Shown here piece by piece: positions 1 through 7,894 of a stretch of 64,000 nt of DNA. Position 1 is the first letter of the stretch. Every line of letters begins with the position of its first letter. Position numbers and translations under genes: made by a program. The notes beneath the pieces were generated by a model. The model had not been told where the DNA came from. It did no database searches and worked only from the letters and a program-made list of their open reading frames with translations. Source of the stretch: DASZQL01 sp964391865 (GTDB taxonomy: Bacteria > Planctomycetota > Phycisphaerae > Phycisphaerales > UBA1924); contig CAYMNQ010000001.1 in assembly GCA_964391865.1 (NCBI GenBank), positions 186,001-250,000 of the forward strand, written 5' to 3'.

Positions 1-303
1 CGGTGGTTCCACTGCTGCAACACGATCCCGGTGCCGGCGGGCGGGGTGAGCGGCAAGCCGCTGAAGCCGGTGGCGATGGCGTGCATCGGCGATCTGTTGG
101 GGCGGTGCGCGCCGGGCATGCGCGAAGAGCTGCGGATCATCGGTGGGGGCGGGATCACATCGGCCAGCGACATCGACGAGTATGCCGCGGTGGGCGCGTG
201 CCGATTCGCGCTGGGGACCAAGGTGTTCAACCCGAAGTACCTGTGGAGCGACGCCGGCTTGCGCGAACTGGCCGAGCGCGCGGCGGCGCGGGTGCGCGGT
301 TAG
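1..303 (+). CDS. Dihydroorotate dehydrogenase-like protein, C-terminal part
   Basis: The reading frame is open from the first base and stops at 301-303, so only the last 100 codons are present. The fragment reads NTIP..GGVSGKPLKP, then IIGGGGITSASD, then a GT.VFNP end. These are the C-terminal FMN-phosphate-binding elements of the dihydroorotate dehydrogenase family: a glycine-rich strand, 'sD..ey...GA', and an 'lGT' loop. The family oxidises dihydroorotate to orotate in pyrimidine synthesis. Catalytic residues lie outside the window, so a related FMN oxidoreductase such as dihydropyrimidine dehydrogenase is possible. It is followed at 38 bp by lpxI. Confidence 0.65.
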   Translation, partial: RWFHCCNTIPVPAGGVSGKPLKPVAMACIGDLLGRCAPGMREELRIIGGGGITSASDIDEYAAVGACRFALGTKVFNPKYLWSDAGLRELAERAAARVRG

Positions 304-341
304 TTGACCGGCGTCCTTGTTCGACGGATGATCGCATCGCG

Positions 342-1262
342 ATGGGATTGTTCTCGGCGACTCAGGAATCGGGCGTGCGCGTGCCGGAGCGGCGGGCGGC
401 GTCGTATGCCCCACCGGTGCCGCCGCCGCCGGGGGTGCTGGGGTTGATCGCGGGGTCGGGGCGTCTGCCGGTGATCGTGGCGGAGGGGATGCGCAGCGCG
501 GGGTACCGGGTGCATTGTTTATCGCTCGCCGGGCAGGCACCGGCGGAGCTGCGCGAGCTGTGTGAGACGGTGCGCGAGGTCGGCGCGCTGCGGCCGGGCG
601 GTTGGGGCAAGCGGCTGCGTCGGATGGGCGTCACGCACGCGGTCATGGTCGGGCGGGTGGACAAGGCGGCGCTGCTGCACAGCTGGTGGGCTATAATGAA
701 GAACCGACCGGATCTTGCGGTGGTCGGGATTTATCTGCGGTACCGGCGCGACCTGCGATCGCACAACATCCTCGCCGGCGTCGCGGACGTGCTGGCGGGC
801 AGGGGCGTAACTCTGATCGATTCGACGGTCCATATCGGCGACTCGATGGCGACGGCGGGCGCAATGACGAAGCGAACGCCCGGCGCGGGCGACCTGGCGG
901 ATATCGAGTTCGGCTGGCCGATTTTGGTTGAGATACTGCGGCTGGATATCGGGCAGGCGATTACGATCCGCATGCGCGACGTGGTGGCGGTGGAAGCGAT
1001 CGAGGGCACCGATCGCATGATCGACCGCACGGGGCAACTGTGCCGCGACAAGGGGTGGTCGCTGCTGAAGGGCGCTCGCGCGGGGCACGACAAGCGGTCG
1101 GACGTGCCAACGATCGGGCCCGATACGGTGCGGAACGTTCACAAGGCGGGTGGGCGGTGCATCGCGCTGGCGGCGGGCGCGGTGATCATCATCGACAAGC
1201 CGGCGACGCTGAAACTCGCGGATGAACTCGGGGTGGCGGTGTGGGGCGTGGCGGGGTCGTGA
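342..1262 (+). CDS. lpxI: UDP-2,3-diacylglucosamine pyrophosphatase LpxI
   Basis: The 306-residue product has the LpxI (DUF1009) layout. An N-terminal LGLIAGSGRLPVIVAE domain comes first. A C-terminal domain carries the conserved DSTVHIGD and EGTDRMI stretches and ends with AAGAVIIIDKP. LpxI hydrolyses UDP-2,3-diacylglucosamine to lipid X in lipid A synthesis and replaces LpxH in many Gram-negative bacteria. The family is usually about 270-280 residues; the excess is a non-conserved N-terminal extension of roughly 30 residues. The frame is open further upstream, but that part overlaps the preceding gene and does not resemble the family, so the ATG at 342 was chosen. Its stop overlaps the start of the next gene, which suggests translational coupling. 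Confidence 0.88.
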   Translation: MGLFSATQESGVRVPERRAASYAPPVPPPPGVLGLIAGSGRLPVIVAEGMRSAGYRVHCLSLAGQAPAELRELCETVREVGALRPGGWGKRLRRMGVTHAVMVGRVDKAALLHSWWAIMKNRPDLAVVGIYLRYRRDLRSHNILAGVADVLAGRGVTLIDSTVHIGDSMATAGAMTKRTPGAGDLADIEFGWPILVEILRLDIGQAITIRMRDVVAVEAIEGTDRMIDRTGQLCRDKGWSLLKGARAGHDKRSDVPTIGPDTVRNVHKAGGRCIALAAGAVIIIDKPATLKLADELGVAVWGVAGS

Positions 1263-1873
1263 GCGAACAAGCGGGGGAATTGAAGTACGTCGGGCGCGGG
1301 GGGCTGAAGCTGCATCACGCGCTACGCGAGTTCAATATCGATGTGAACGGGCTGATGTGCGCGGACTTCGGCTGCAACGTCGGAGGGTTCACGGATTGCC
1401 TGCTGCGGCACGGGGCGGCGCATGTGTATGCGGTGGACACGGGGTACGGGGCTCTGGACTGGAAATTGCGGAACGATCCTCGCGTGATCGTGATGGAGCG
1501 CACGAACGCGTTGCACGCGTCGCCGCCGCAGGATCGGGCTGTTGGATTGATCGCGATCGACATGGGGTGGACGACGCAGGACAAGTGCGTGCCGGTGGCG
1601 ATAAAGTGGCTGGGCGGCGCGGGCAACGCGGGGCGGGTGATTTCGCTGGTGAAACCGCACTATGAGGCGAAGCGGTTCGGGATGGATCACCTGCTGCGCG
1701 AGGGGGTGCTGGAGGAGGCGGATGCGGAGCGTGTGCTGGAGCGCGTGATTGCGGACCTGCCGACACGCGGCGTGCGCGTGATGGGCGTGACGCGCTCGCC
1801 GATCGTGGGCGGTGAGACGAAGGGGAATCGGCGCGGGAATGTGGAGTGGATGGTGTTGCTTGGGCGAGGTTGA
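1259..1873 (+). CDS. TlyA/FtsJ-like rRNA methyltransferase without S4 domain
   Basis: The start chosen is a GTG whose last bases form the TGA of lpxI (GTGA overlap); an ATG 18 bp upstream is also in frame. The 204-residue product has YVGRGGLKLHHAL near its start, then the SAM-binding motif ADFGCNVGGFTDCLL, then VYAVDTGYG and a late ISLVKPHYE. This is the order seen in TlyA (16S/23S rRNA 2'-O-methyltransferase, FtsJ/RrmJ fold), with D and K of the catalytic tetrad in AIDMGW and VKPHYE. TlyA proteins normally carry about 60 residues of S4 RNA-binding domain in front of the RGGLKL segment. Here the protein begins about ten residues before it, so the S4 domain is absent. Its target is unknown. 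Confidence 0.8.
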   Translation: MSEQAGELKYVGRGGLKLHHALREFNIDVNGLMCADFGCNVGGFTDCLLRHGAAHVYAVDTGYGALDWKLRNDPRVIVMERTNALHASPPQDRAVGLIAIDMGWTTQDKCVPVAIKWLGGAGNAGRVISLVKPHYEAKRFGMDHLLREGVLEEADAERVLERVIADLPTRGVRVMGVTRSPIVGGETKGNRRGNVEWMVLLGRG

Positions 1874-2049
1874 TTGAACGAGACGCGACGCGTGAGCGAG
1901 CGTGATGCGCGTGACAGTCTTCGTTCAGCGGGTGATGAGGATTGGAGGAGGAAGGGAGGTTGAGGAGCACGGATTGCAGAGCCAACCCGTGGCACCCGGA
2001 CCCAAAAACCCGAATCCCGGAACCCGAACCCCGAGCGTTGCACTTCGCT
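1874..2049. other. Convergent intergenic gap with degenerate repeat
   Basis: No gene is seen in this 176-bp gap between two converging genes. Positions 1990-2035 hold a run of ACCCGRA-type units (GGACCC, CCCGAATCC, CGGAACCCGAA). A reverse-complement relative, GTTCGGGTTCCGG, lies near 7276-7292 between two other genes. It looks like one more short dispersed repeat. No hairpin with a T-tract is clear. Confidence 0.4.
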
Positions 2050-3372
2050 TCATTCGCTGACGATGCGGCCGACGTGGATCACGGCATCAACAGGGTTGCC
2101 GCCGAATTCGTAGGCGAGTTGGCGCTCGTCGGTGTGGCGGAGGAGGATGAGGTCGGCGCGCTGGCCCGGGGCGATGGTGCCGCGATCGGCGAGGCTCAGC
2201 ACGGCGGCGGCGTTGACGGTGCAGGCGGTGATCGCTTCGGCGGGGGTCATCCCGCAATACCGGACGGCGAGGGCGATCGCCATCGGCATGCTGGCGCACG
2301 GGGCGGAGCCGGGGTTGAGGTTGGTGGCGAGCGCGACCGCGCCGCCCTGATCGATGATGGCGCGGGCATTCGCGTAGCGTGCGTCGGTGTGGAAGCCGGC
2401 GCAGGGGAGGACCACGCCGATGGTGTTGGAGCACGCGAGTTTGGCGATCGCTTCTGGAGTTGAGGCTTCAAGATGATCGACGGATCGCGCGCCGTGATCG
2501 ATAGCCCAGTCGGTCATGCCGAGGGAATTGAACTGATCGGTGTGGACACGGAACGGGTGCCCGAGCGCGATGGCCCGCTCGAAGAGGGTGATGCACTCAT
2601 CGAGCGACCACGCGCCGGATTCGCAGTAGGCGTCGATGGCGACGCGCGGCGCGAGGGCGTGGGCGGCGTCGAGCGCTTCGCCCTGCATTTCGTTGATGAA
2701 GTCTGGGCGTGCGCGGTCGGGATCGATCGCATGGGCGAGGAGGGCGGTGGGTAAAACTGAAGGTAGAGAAGAAGAAGAAGAAGAAGAAGAAGAGTGAGAA
2801 GTAGTCGGGAGGGAAGGGGCCACATAGCCCTCACCCTGCCCTCTCGCAGAGGGAGTGGGAGCGGAGATCAGGCGGAGCATGCGGAGTTCGTGGTGCGCGC
2901 TGAGGCCGTAGCCGGTTTTGACTTCGACGGTGGTGGTGCCCTCGCGGAGCATGCTGCGCAGGCGTGCGCGGAGATTGGCGGCGAGGTGCTCGTCGCTCGC
3001 GGCGCGGAGGGCGCGGACGGTGGACATGATCCCGCCGCCGGCTTTGAGGATGTCGAGATAGCTGACGCCGCGGCGTTTCATGTCCCACTCGTCGAGCCGA
3101 TCACCGGCCCAGAGCGCGTGGGTGTGGCAGTCGATGAAACCGGGCATGAGGACGCGGCCGCGGGCGTCGATCGCGGTGTGCGCGGTGCGCGATGCGCTGT
3201 GCGCCGGAGAAGAGGAGGCACCGACTTCGGTGATGATGCCGTTCTCGATCAGGACGTCCGCGCTCGGGAGAACGGCGAGGTTGCTCATCGCGGCACCGCG
3301 GCGCTCGATGCCCGGCGGCGCGCCGGTGTTGAGCGTGAGCGCGCGGGCGTTGCGGATGAGCAGCGCGGTCAT
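2050..3372 (-). CDS. hutI: Imidazolonepropionase HutI
   Basis: The 440-residue product belongs to the amidohydrolase superfamily and matches imidazolonepropionase, which opens imidazolone-5-propionate to N-formimino-glutamate in histidine degradation. Visible metal ligands are the HxH of IDCHTHALWAGDR and the later VHTDQFNS. SVDHLEAS and ALATNLNPGSAP follow in the expected order. The protein is longer than the usual 400-410 residues because of a non-conserved insert at about residues 169-206, just before LLAHAIDPD. The insert is encoded by a GAA/TTC microsatellite (nine consecutive serines) and a copy of a dispersed GC-rich palindrome. The start codon overlaps the stop of hutG (ATGA), so the two are co-transcribed and probably translationally coupled. 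Confidence 0.93.
   Translation of the reverse strand: MTALLIRNARALTLNTGAPPGIERRGAAMSNLAVLPSADVLIENGIITEVGASSSPAHSASRTAHTAIDARGRVLMPGFIDCHTHALWAGDRLDEWDMKRRGVSYLDILKAGGGIMSTVRALRAASDEHLAANLRARLRSMLREGTTTVEVKTGYGLSAHHELRMLRLISAPTPSARGQGEGYVAPSLPTTSHSSSSSSSSSLPSVLPTALLAHAIDPDRARPDFINEMQGEALDAAHALAPRVAIDAYCESGAWSLDECITLFERAIALGHPFRVHTDQFNSLGMTDWAIDHGARSVDHLEASTPEAIAKLACSNTIGVVLPCAGFHTDARYANARAIIDQGGAVALATNLNPGSAPCASMPMAIALAVRYCGMTPAEAITACTVNAAAVLSLADRGTIAPGQRADLILLRHTDERQLAYEFGGNPVDAVIHVGRIVSE
2766..2795. repeat. (GAA)n microsatellite inside hutI
   Basis: Eight to nine uninterrupted GAA units on the plus strand encode polyserine on the hutI strand. The unit is three bases, so length changes would keep the reading frame. 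Confidence 0.9.
2825..2862. repeat. Dispersed purine/pyrimidine palindrome, copy 1 (inside hutI)
   Basis: CCCTCACCCTGCCCTCTCGC followed by AGAGGGAGTGGGAG forms an imperfect inverted repeat. The same CCCTCTCCC/GGGAGAGGG theme recurs at 18836-18905, 20959-21000 and 29734-29770. This copy is translated in frame within hutI. Confidence 0.65.
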
Positions 3373-4364
3373 ACCGGGCGGTCCGCGAGAGCCGCGATAA
3401 ACGTGAGGAACATAAACACCGCGAGCTTCGCGGTGCGTCCGGCCGTCACGCCGCGGGCGGCATCCTCGGCGAAGGGCGGATCGTCGTGCGGGGGCGAGAG
3501 TTCCATGATGTCGAGATGCCGCACGAGCGGATCGCGCCCAGCGTTCTCGAGCAGACGGGCGACGATGTACGGCGCCAGACCTGCGGGGTTGACGGCGGAG
3601 ACGCCCGGCGCGTACGCGCCGTCGATGGCGTCGAGATCGAGCGAGACGAAGAGCGGCGTGGAGCGATCGCCGCGCGCGACGGCGAAGGCGCGGTACACCT
3701 CCGACGGGATATCGGCGAGTACCTTGTCGATCGTGACGACCGAGGCGTGGCGGAGCTGGAGAAACTCGTTGTGCTCGCGCGTGGTGACGAAGCGGGAGAT
3801 GCCGAACTCGCAGAATCGGCGGCCGTCGAGGAATCCGCCTTCGAGCAGCACGCGGAAGGGCATGCCGCTGCCGAGGGACTCGCGGACGTCGAGGTGGGCA
3901 TCGACGTTGATGCCCCCCACCGGCCTGCCCGTGAACTGCGCGAGAGCGCGGACGGCGGGGAGCGTGAGGTCGTGCCCGCCGCCGACGCAGACGGTGATCA
4001 TGCCGAGCTGCTGGAGCTTTGTGACGGCTTCGGTGATGCGCCGATGGGTTTCCTGGAGGTCCTCTTCAGGTCGCCCGCCGGTGGCGGGGCGGACATCACC
4101 CGCGTCGAAGACGTTGACGGGGATCTGCCGGTTGTTGTTGGCGTCGAAGGTGGTGCCGTAGCGTGCGAGCGCGGCGCGGAACGCCGCGGGCCCTAGCGCG
4201 GCACCGGGCCGGCCGTGGTTGAGGCGCACCCCGGTGTCGTCGGGCAGACCGAGGAGCGCCACGGCGCAGCCCTCGGGGGAATCGATGCGGAACGTGGCGG
4301 CGAAGCGATCGGCGGGGATCGTCGGCCACTGGGGATCAACGGTGTGCGGCACCACACGGTTCAT
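3369..4364 (-). CDS. hutG: Formimidoylglutamase HutG (arginase family)
   Basis: The product is an arginase/agmatinase-fold hydrolase with all manganese-binding motifs: GGGHD, NVDAHLDVR and SLDLDAIDGAYAPG. Pairing with hutI points to formimidoylglutamase, which gives glutamate and formamide as the last step of histidine degradation. Agmatinase is the alternative on sequence alone. I placed the start at the ATG of MNRVVPHTVDPQW (331 residues). A longer frame starting at 4448 would run into the divergent gene that begins at 4416, and its extra residues do not look conserved. The stop overlaps the hutI start. No hutH or hutU is in the window. Confidence 0.87.
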   Translation of the reverse strand: MNRVVPHTVDPQWPTIPADRFAATFRIDSPEGCAVALLGLPDDTGVRLNHGRPGAALGPAAFRAALARYGTTFDANNNRQIPVNVFDAGDVRPATGGRPEEDLQETHRRITEAVTKLQQLGMITVCVGGGHDLTLPAVRALAQFTGRPVGGINVDAHLDVRESLGSGMPFRVLLEGGFLDGRRFCEFGISRFVTTREHNEFLQLRHASVVTIDKVLADIPSEVYRAFAVARGDRSTPLFVSLDLDAIDGAYAPGVSAVNPAGLAPYIVARLLENAGRDPLVRHLDIMELSPPHDDPPFAEDAARGVTAGRTAKLAVFMFLTFIAALADRPV

Positions 4365-4415
4365 ATCGGCGAGGATACCCTCAGTGGGCCTCGAAAGACT
4401 AGAGGGAGGCGGAAG

Positions 4416-4910
4416 ATGGCTATTCAGGACGATGCTGCGAGTATTCAATCACTCGCGCGGCGCGTGAAAGTGCTGAGTTTCGCGGCGGCGGCGCAGGGCG
4501 CGGTGATCGCGGCGTTGCTCATGGGCGGGCAGGGCGCGGCTCCCCCACTGCCGCCGCTGAGGCAGTTCGCGGAAGAGTTGAGCGCGCGGCGGTTCAAGCT
4601 GCTCGACTCGCGCGGAGAGGTGTGCGGCGAGTGGCGCGGCACCGAGGACGGCGTGTCGTTCTCGATGCTCGATGATCGCGGCGTTGATCGCGCCACGATC
4701 TCGGTGACACGGGACGGAGGCGCGGTGGCACTGATCGATCGTGCAGGCGTTGACCGGGCGCGGATCACGCTCACGGAAGCAGGGCCGGCGGTGTCGCTGT
4801 TGGATGATACAGGGCGCGAGCGGGCCCGCGCGGCGGTGGGCGTGAGCGGGCCGATGTTCACGGCGTTCGATGAGGAGCGGCGGGCGGTGTGGAGCGAGCC
4901 CACGCCGTGA
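4416..4910 (+). CDS. Membrane-anchored protein with repeated L-D-x-x-G-x-x-R units
   Basis: The 164-residue product starts at an ATG preceded by GGAGGCGGAAG. Residues about 18-40 form a single hydrophobic anchor (VLSFAAAAQGAVIAALLM). The rest contains four to five imperfect units of about 20 residues, each with a core such as LLDSRGEV, MLDDRGVDRATI, LIDRAGVDRARI or LLDDTGRERARA. Such units suggest a short beta-strand repeat resembling those of phage-tail or cell-surface proteins. No function can be assigned. Its stop overlaps the start of the next gene by 4 bp, and it diverges from hutG across about 50 bp. Confidence 0.75.
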   Translation: MAIQDDAASIQSLARRVKVLSFAAAAQGAVIAALLMGGQGAAPPLPPLRQFAEELSARRFKLLDSRGEVCGEWRGTEDGVSFSMLDDRGVDRATISVTRDGGAVALIDRAGVDRARITLTEAGPAVSLLDDTGRERARAAVGVSGPMFTAFDEERRAVWSEPTP

Positions 4911-5617
4911 AACGCCCCTTTCTGACGGCGCGCTGGGAGCACCTCATTATCGCGAACTTTGCGGTGGATGACGCGGTGCTCTGGGCGCGCGTCCCGCGCG
5001 GGCTCGAGTTGGATCGCTGGAACGGCAGCGCGTACGTCTCGCTGGTGGCGTTCCAGTTTCTCGGCACGCGCGTGATGGGCGTGCCCTGGCCCGGGTTCGT
5101 GAACTTCCCGGAGTTGAATCTGCGGTTCTATGTGCGCGACTGCGCGGGGCGGCGGGGCGTGATGTTCGTGCGGGAATATGTGCCGTCGCGGGTGGTGGGC
5201 GCCATCGCGCGGGCGATGTACAACGAGCCATACGCGAGCGCACGCATGAGCGGCGAGGTAACGAGCGACGCCGGGCGCGTGCGCGCGGCGTACACGATCC
5301 GCGCCGGCGGGCGCGAGCACCGGATGAGCACCGCGTCGGCAGGCGCGCCCGTGGTGCCGGGCGAAAACACCGCCGAGCATTTCTTCAAGGAGCACGATCT
5401 GGGCTTCGGCACCGATCGTCGCGGGCGCGTGCTGACCTACCGGGTGGATCACCCGCGCTGGGCGGTGTTCACGTCGCCGACGGTGGAGATTAATGTGGAC
5501 TGGGCGCTTCTGTACGGCGAGGAGTGGCGGGTGATGAACGGGCGGCGCGCGGATTCGGTGGTGTTTGCGCGCGGGAGTGAGGTGAGTGTGTTTGGCGCGG
5601 GGCGTGGATCGCGGTGA
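4907..5617 (+). CDS. DUF2071 (YqjF-like) family protein
   Basis: The product (about 236 residues) shows the DUF2071 signature: RWEHLIIANF at the start, then ARVPRGLELD, AYVSLVAFQF, NLRFYVRD and GVMFVREYVPS. It ends with VDWALLYGEEW. The family is widespread but its biochemical role is unknown. I chose the GTG whose TGA overlap (GTGA, 4907-4910) couples it to the upstream gene; an in-frame start 18 bp earlier also exists. The two genes appear to form an operon. Confidence 0.8.
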   Translation: MKRPFLTARWEHLIIANFAVDDAVLWARVPRGLELDRWNGSAYVSLVAFQFLGTRVMGVPWPGFVNFPELNLRFYVRDCAGRRGVMFVREYVPSRVVGAIARAMYNEPYASARMSGEVTSDAGRVRAAYTIRAGGREHRMSTASAGAPVVPGENTAEHFFKEHDLGFGTDRRGRVLTYRVDHPRWAVFTSPTVEINVDWALLYGEEWRVMNGRRADSVVFARGSEVSVFGAGRGSR

Positions 5618-5744
5618 ACGAGCGCGCGAAGAGCATGCCCGAGCAGAGCCTCGGCCATGGCTCCCTGGGCAGCGACGATCCGTCACTTCGCCCCGGGCGG
5701 CTCAGTAACGGCTTCTTCTGTTGTGTGCTTTGCAGTGAATCGGC

Positions 5745-6212
5745 TTAGCCGCACATCTGCTTCATCGCCTGCATCATCTCTTCGCCGGTCATGTCCTTGA
5801 TGTGCGTGGCGATGGACCACTCGTGCCCGAATGGGTCCTTGATGACGCCGTAGCGGTCGCCCCAGAACATGTCGGCGATGGGCATCGACACAGTCGCGCC
5901 GGCGTCGAGCGCTCGCTTGAACGACGCGTCAGCGTCGGGGACGTACATGTGGAGCGTCACGCTGCTCTGACCGAGTGCTGTGGGGCTCTTCGCGGCGCCC
6001 CACTCGGGGAAGTCATCGCAGAGCATCAGCATGCAGTTGCCGATCTTGATCATCGCGTGCATGATCTTATTGCCGTCGGGGCCGGGCATTCGGCTGATCT
6101 CTTCGGCGCCGAAGGCTCTCTTGTAGAAGTCGATGGCTTTGGCGCAGCCGTCGATGATGAGGTGCGGCGTGACGGCGTGGAACATGGGCGGGACGGGGTT
6201 GACCTTTGACAT
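5745..6212 (-). CDS. VOC (glyoxalase/PhnB-like) family protein
   Basis: The 155-residue product starts at MSKVNPVPP. An AAGGGAG ribosome-binding site lies about 8 bases upstream, which decides this start over a frame opening at 6320. The sequence VTPHLIIDGCAKAIDFYKRAFGAEE, then ALGQSSVTLHMYV and KDPFGHEWSIATH, is typical of PhnB-like members of the vicinal oxygen chelate superfamily. These are often annotated as bleomycin-resistance or glyoxalase-like proteins, and their substrate is usually unknown. It is the last gene of the minus-strand group led by the ArsR-type regulator at 7895-8371. Confidence 0.82.
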   Translation of the reverse strand: MSKVNPVPPMFHAVTPHLIIDGCAKAIDFYKRAFGAEEISRMPGPDGNKIMHAMIKIGNCMLMLCDDFPEWGAAKSPTALGQSSVTLHMYVPDADASFKRALDAGATVSMPIADMFWGDRYGVIKDPFGHEWSIATHIKDMTGEEMMQAMKQMCG

Positions 6213-6330
6213 GACGAAGCTCCCTTCATTTGCAGCGGAAACGGGGGGATGCGGCTGGCGTCGTGCCGGATGATCTGGCGCGGCCGTGCGACCAGAGACA
6301 GCGACAGTGCAATCGGTCAACTCGTGACGT

Positions 6331-7245
6331 TCAGTCGCGCCCGCGCAGGAACGAGAGACGCATCGGGTGGAGTTCGGCTTTGAACACGCCGTTCTTCACG
6401 GCGGCGTCGTTCTCCATGATCGCGCGGGCGGCGGCCTCGTCCTTTGCCTGAAAGATCACGATGCCGGGGGCTTTCATATCGGTGCATGGGCCGGCGCAGA
6501 CGACGACGCCCTGCGCGGTGAGGTCTTTGATGTACTGCGCGTGGGCGCTGAGGTGCTTCTTCTCGTCATCCGCCATGGTGGCGATGAAGTTCTCGCGCGT
6601 GGGGGAGACGAGGTAGACCCAGCCGTTGCACGGGTCGGGCGTCGCGGCGGCGGCGTCCTTCGGCGCGTGACGCGCGGCGAGCGCGTTCAGCACGTTGGGC
6701 CACGCCTTCCTGAAGTACTCGAACGTGCCGTTCCACTCGTCGATGTTGGGGAGCTTCGCGTCGGCGGCGGGCCAGCCGTGGTGTGTGAGCGTGACCTTCG
6801 TCATGTCCGGGCCGATGGGGAAGAACTCAACGACAACCACGGTTTTCTCCGCACCGTCGCGTACGCTGGGGAACGTGGGCGGCGCGCTCCACGAGAAGCT
6901 AAGCATGCGGCTTGGGAGCCAACTCAGCACGGTGCAGCCTTCGCTGCCGCGCTGGCCCTCGGGGGCGTCGGGGACGAAGTAAATCTCGTACTTCCCGCCG
7001 AGGCGGGGCTCGATGTTGGCGGGCGTCTCGAGGAAACCGGTGACACCCTCGCTGGTGGTCCAGGCGTTCCACACTTCCGCGGCGGGGGCGTTGATGAGGA
7101 TCTCGGCGCGGACCTGGCGCGCCGGGTCGGGTTGCGCGACGCCGATGGTGGGCGGCGCGGTTGGTGCTTCGGCGCGTGCGGCGGAGTGAAGCGGCATGAG
7201 AGAGCAGAGTATGGCGAGGGCGGTGGTGCGGATGAGATGTGTCAT
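6331..7245 (-). CDS. Exported SRPBCC (AHSA1-like) domain fused to YciI-like domain
   Basis: The 304-residue product begins with a likely signal peptide (MTHLIRTTALAILCSL...HSAARAEA). Residues about 40-190 form an AHSA1/SRPBCC domain: EILINAPAAEVWNAWT, GGKYEIYF and VTLTHHGWP. Residues about 205-300 resemble YciI: GWVYLVSPTRENF, HAQYIKDL, VCAGPCTD and FKAELHPMRLSF. The frame extends upstream to 7794 but that part lies over the next gene, so the ATG at 7245 was taken. Each domain is common alone; the fused and apparently exported form is less usual. Role unknown; the neighbours are a second SRPBCC protein and an ArsR regulator. Confidence 0.8.
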   Translation of the reverse strand: MTHLIRTTALAILCSLMPLHSAARAEAPTAPPTIGVAQPDPARQVRAEILINAPAAEVWNAWTTSEGVTGFLETPANIEPRLGGKYEIYFVPDAPEGQRGSEGCTVLSWLPSRMLSFSWSAPPTFPSVRDGAEKTVVVVEFFPIGPDMTKVTLTHHGWPAADAKLPNIDEWNGTFEYFRKAWPNVLNALAARHAPKDAAAATPDPCNGWVYLVSPTRENFIATMADDEKKHLSAHAQYIKDLTAQGVVVCAGPCTDMKAPGIVIFQAKDEAAARAIMENDAAVKNGVFKAELHPMRLSFLRGRD

Positions 7246-7331
7246 GGTTGATAGTTCGGGTTGGGTGCTCAGGATCAGTTCGGGTTCCGGGGTCCAGGAG
7301 TTCCGATCGGGGCGATGTGGCTTGGGTGCAA

Positions 7332-7844
7332 CTACTCGCATACGTTCTCGACGCGCATCGCCTTCGGCGTCATGAAGCTCATGGCACTCATCATAAAGTA
7401 CTGCAACCGCTGCCCGAGCGGCAGGTTGCCCGTCTCCAACATCGATTTGAAGTTGGAGAGGATCGTGGGCCAGCCCTTGTTGACCATCTCGTATGTCTTG
7501 GACTCGGAGTCGAAGCGGTGCGTGAGCTTGATTCGCGTGCCGCTCGCGATGGTCGAGAGTTCCCACGTCACGGTCGAGTAGTCGTCGGGCAGGTGAACGA
7601 ACTTGAACGTGTGGACGAGGCGGGCCACGCCGTTGCAGGGCGGCGAGGCTTCCTTCGCGTGCCCGAGGATGAAGACGAATTTCCCATTGTCGCTTCGGTA
7701 GCGGATCTTGGAGCCGGGCGTCGTCATCGAGCCTTCGAGGATGGTGTCGAACATCGGGCGGCACTTTCGGCCCGTGGTGGTAATCTCCTGCCACACACGT
7801 TCGATCGGGGCGTTGATGTCGATGGAGAACACACGGTCGGGCAT
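7332..7844 (-). CDS. SRPBCC / AHSA1-type protein
   Basis: The 170-residue product starts MPDRVFSIDINAPIERVWQEITTTG, the first strand and helix of the SRPBCC fold. It continues with WELSTIASGTRIKLTHRFDS and a KGWPTILSNFKSMLE C-terminal helix. An AGGAG site 8 bases upstream of the ATG supports this start. An ArsR regulator immediately followed by an AHSA1-type SRPBCC protein is a recurrent bacterial pair in which the regulator controls the SRPBCC gene. The ligand is unknown. Confidence 0.83.
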   Translation of the reverse strand: MPDRVFSIDINAPIERVWQEITTTGRKCRPMFDTILEGSMTTPGSKIRYRSDNGKFVFILGHAKEASPPCNGVARLVHTFKFVHLPDDYSTVTWELSTIASGTRIKLTHRFDSESKTYEMVNKGWPTILSNFKSMLETGNLPLGQRLQYFMMSAMSFMTPKAMRVENVCE

Positions 7845-7894
7845 GACGGGGCTCCTGAACCCGGATGACTTCGGCACGTCAGCGTGCGTGCCGA

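Noticed and set aside
2794..4161. 455-codon plus-strand frame opposite hutI and hutG
   Set aside because: Antisense frame with biased composition and no domain, while both minus-strand genes have catalytic motifs.
4365..4448. Longer N-terminus for hutG
   Set aside because: It would overlap the divergent gene starting at 4416, and the extra residues are low in complexity and not conserved in the arginase family.
6367..7251. 294-codon plus-strand frame opposite the SRPBCC-YciI gene
   Set aside because: Antisense shadow; the minus-strand product has a signal peptide and two recognisable domains.
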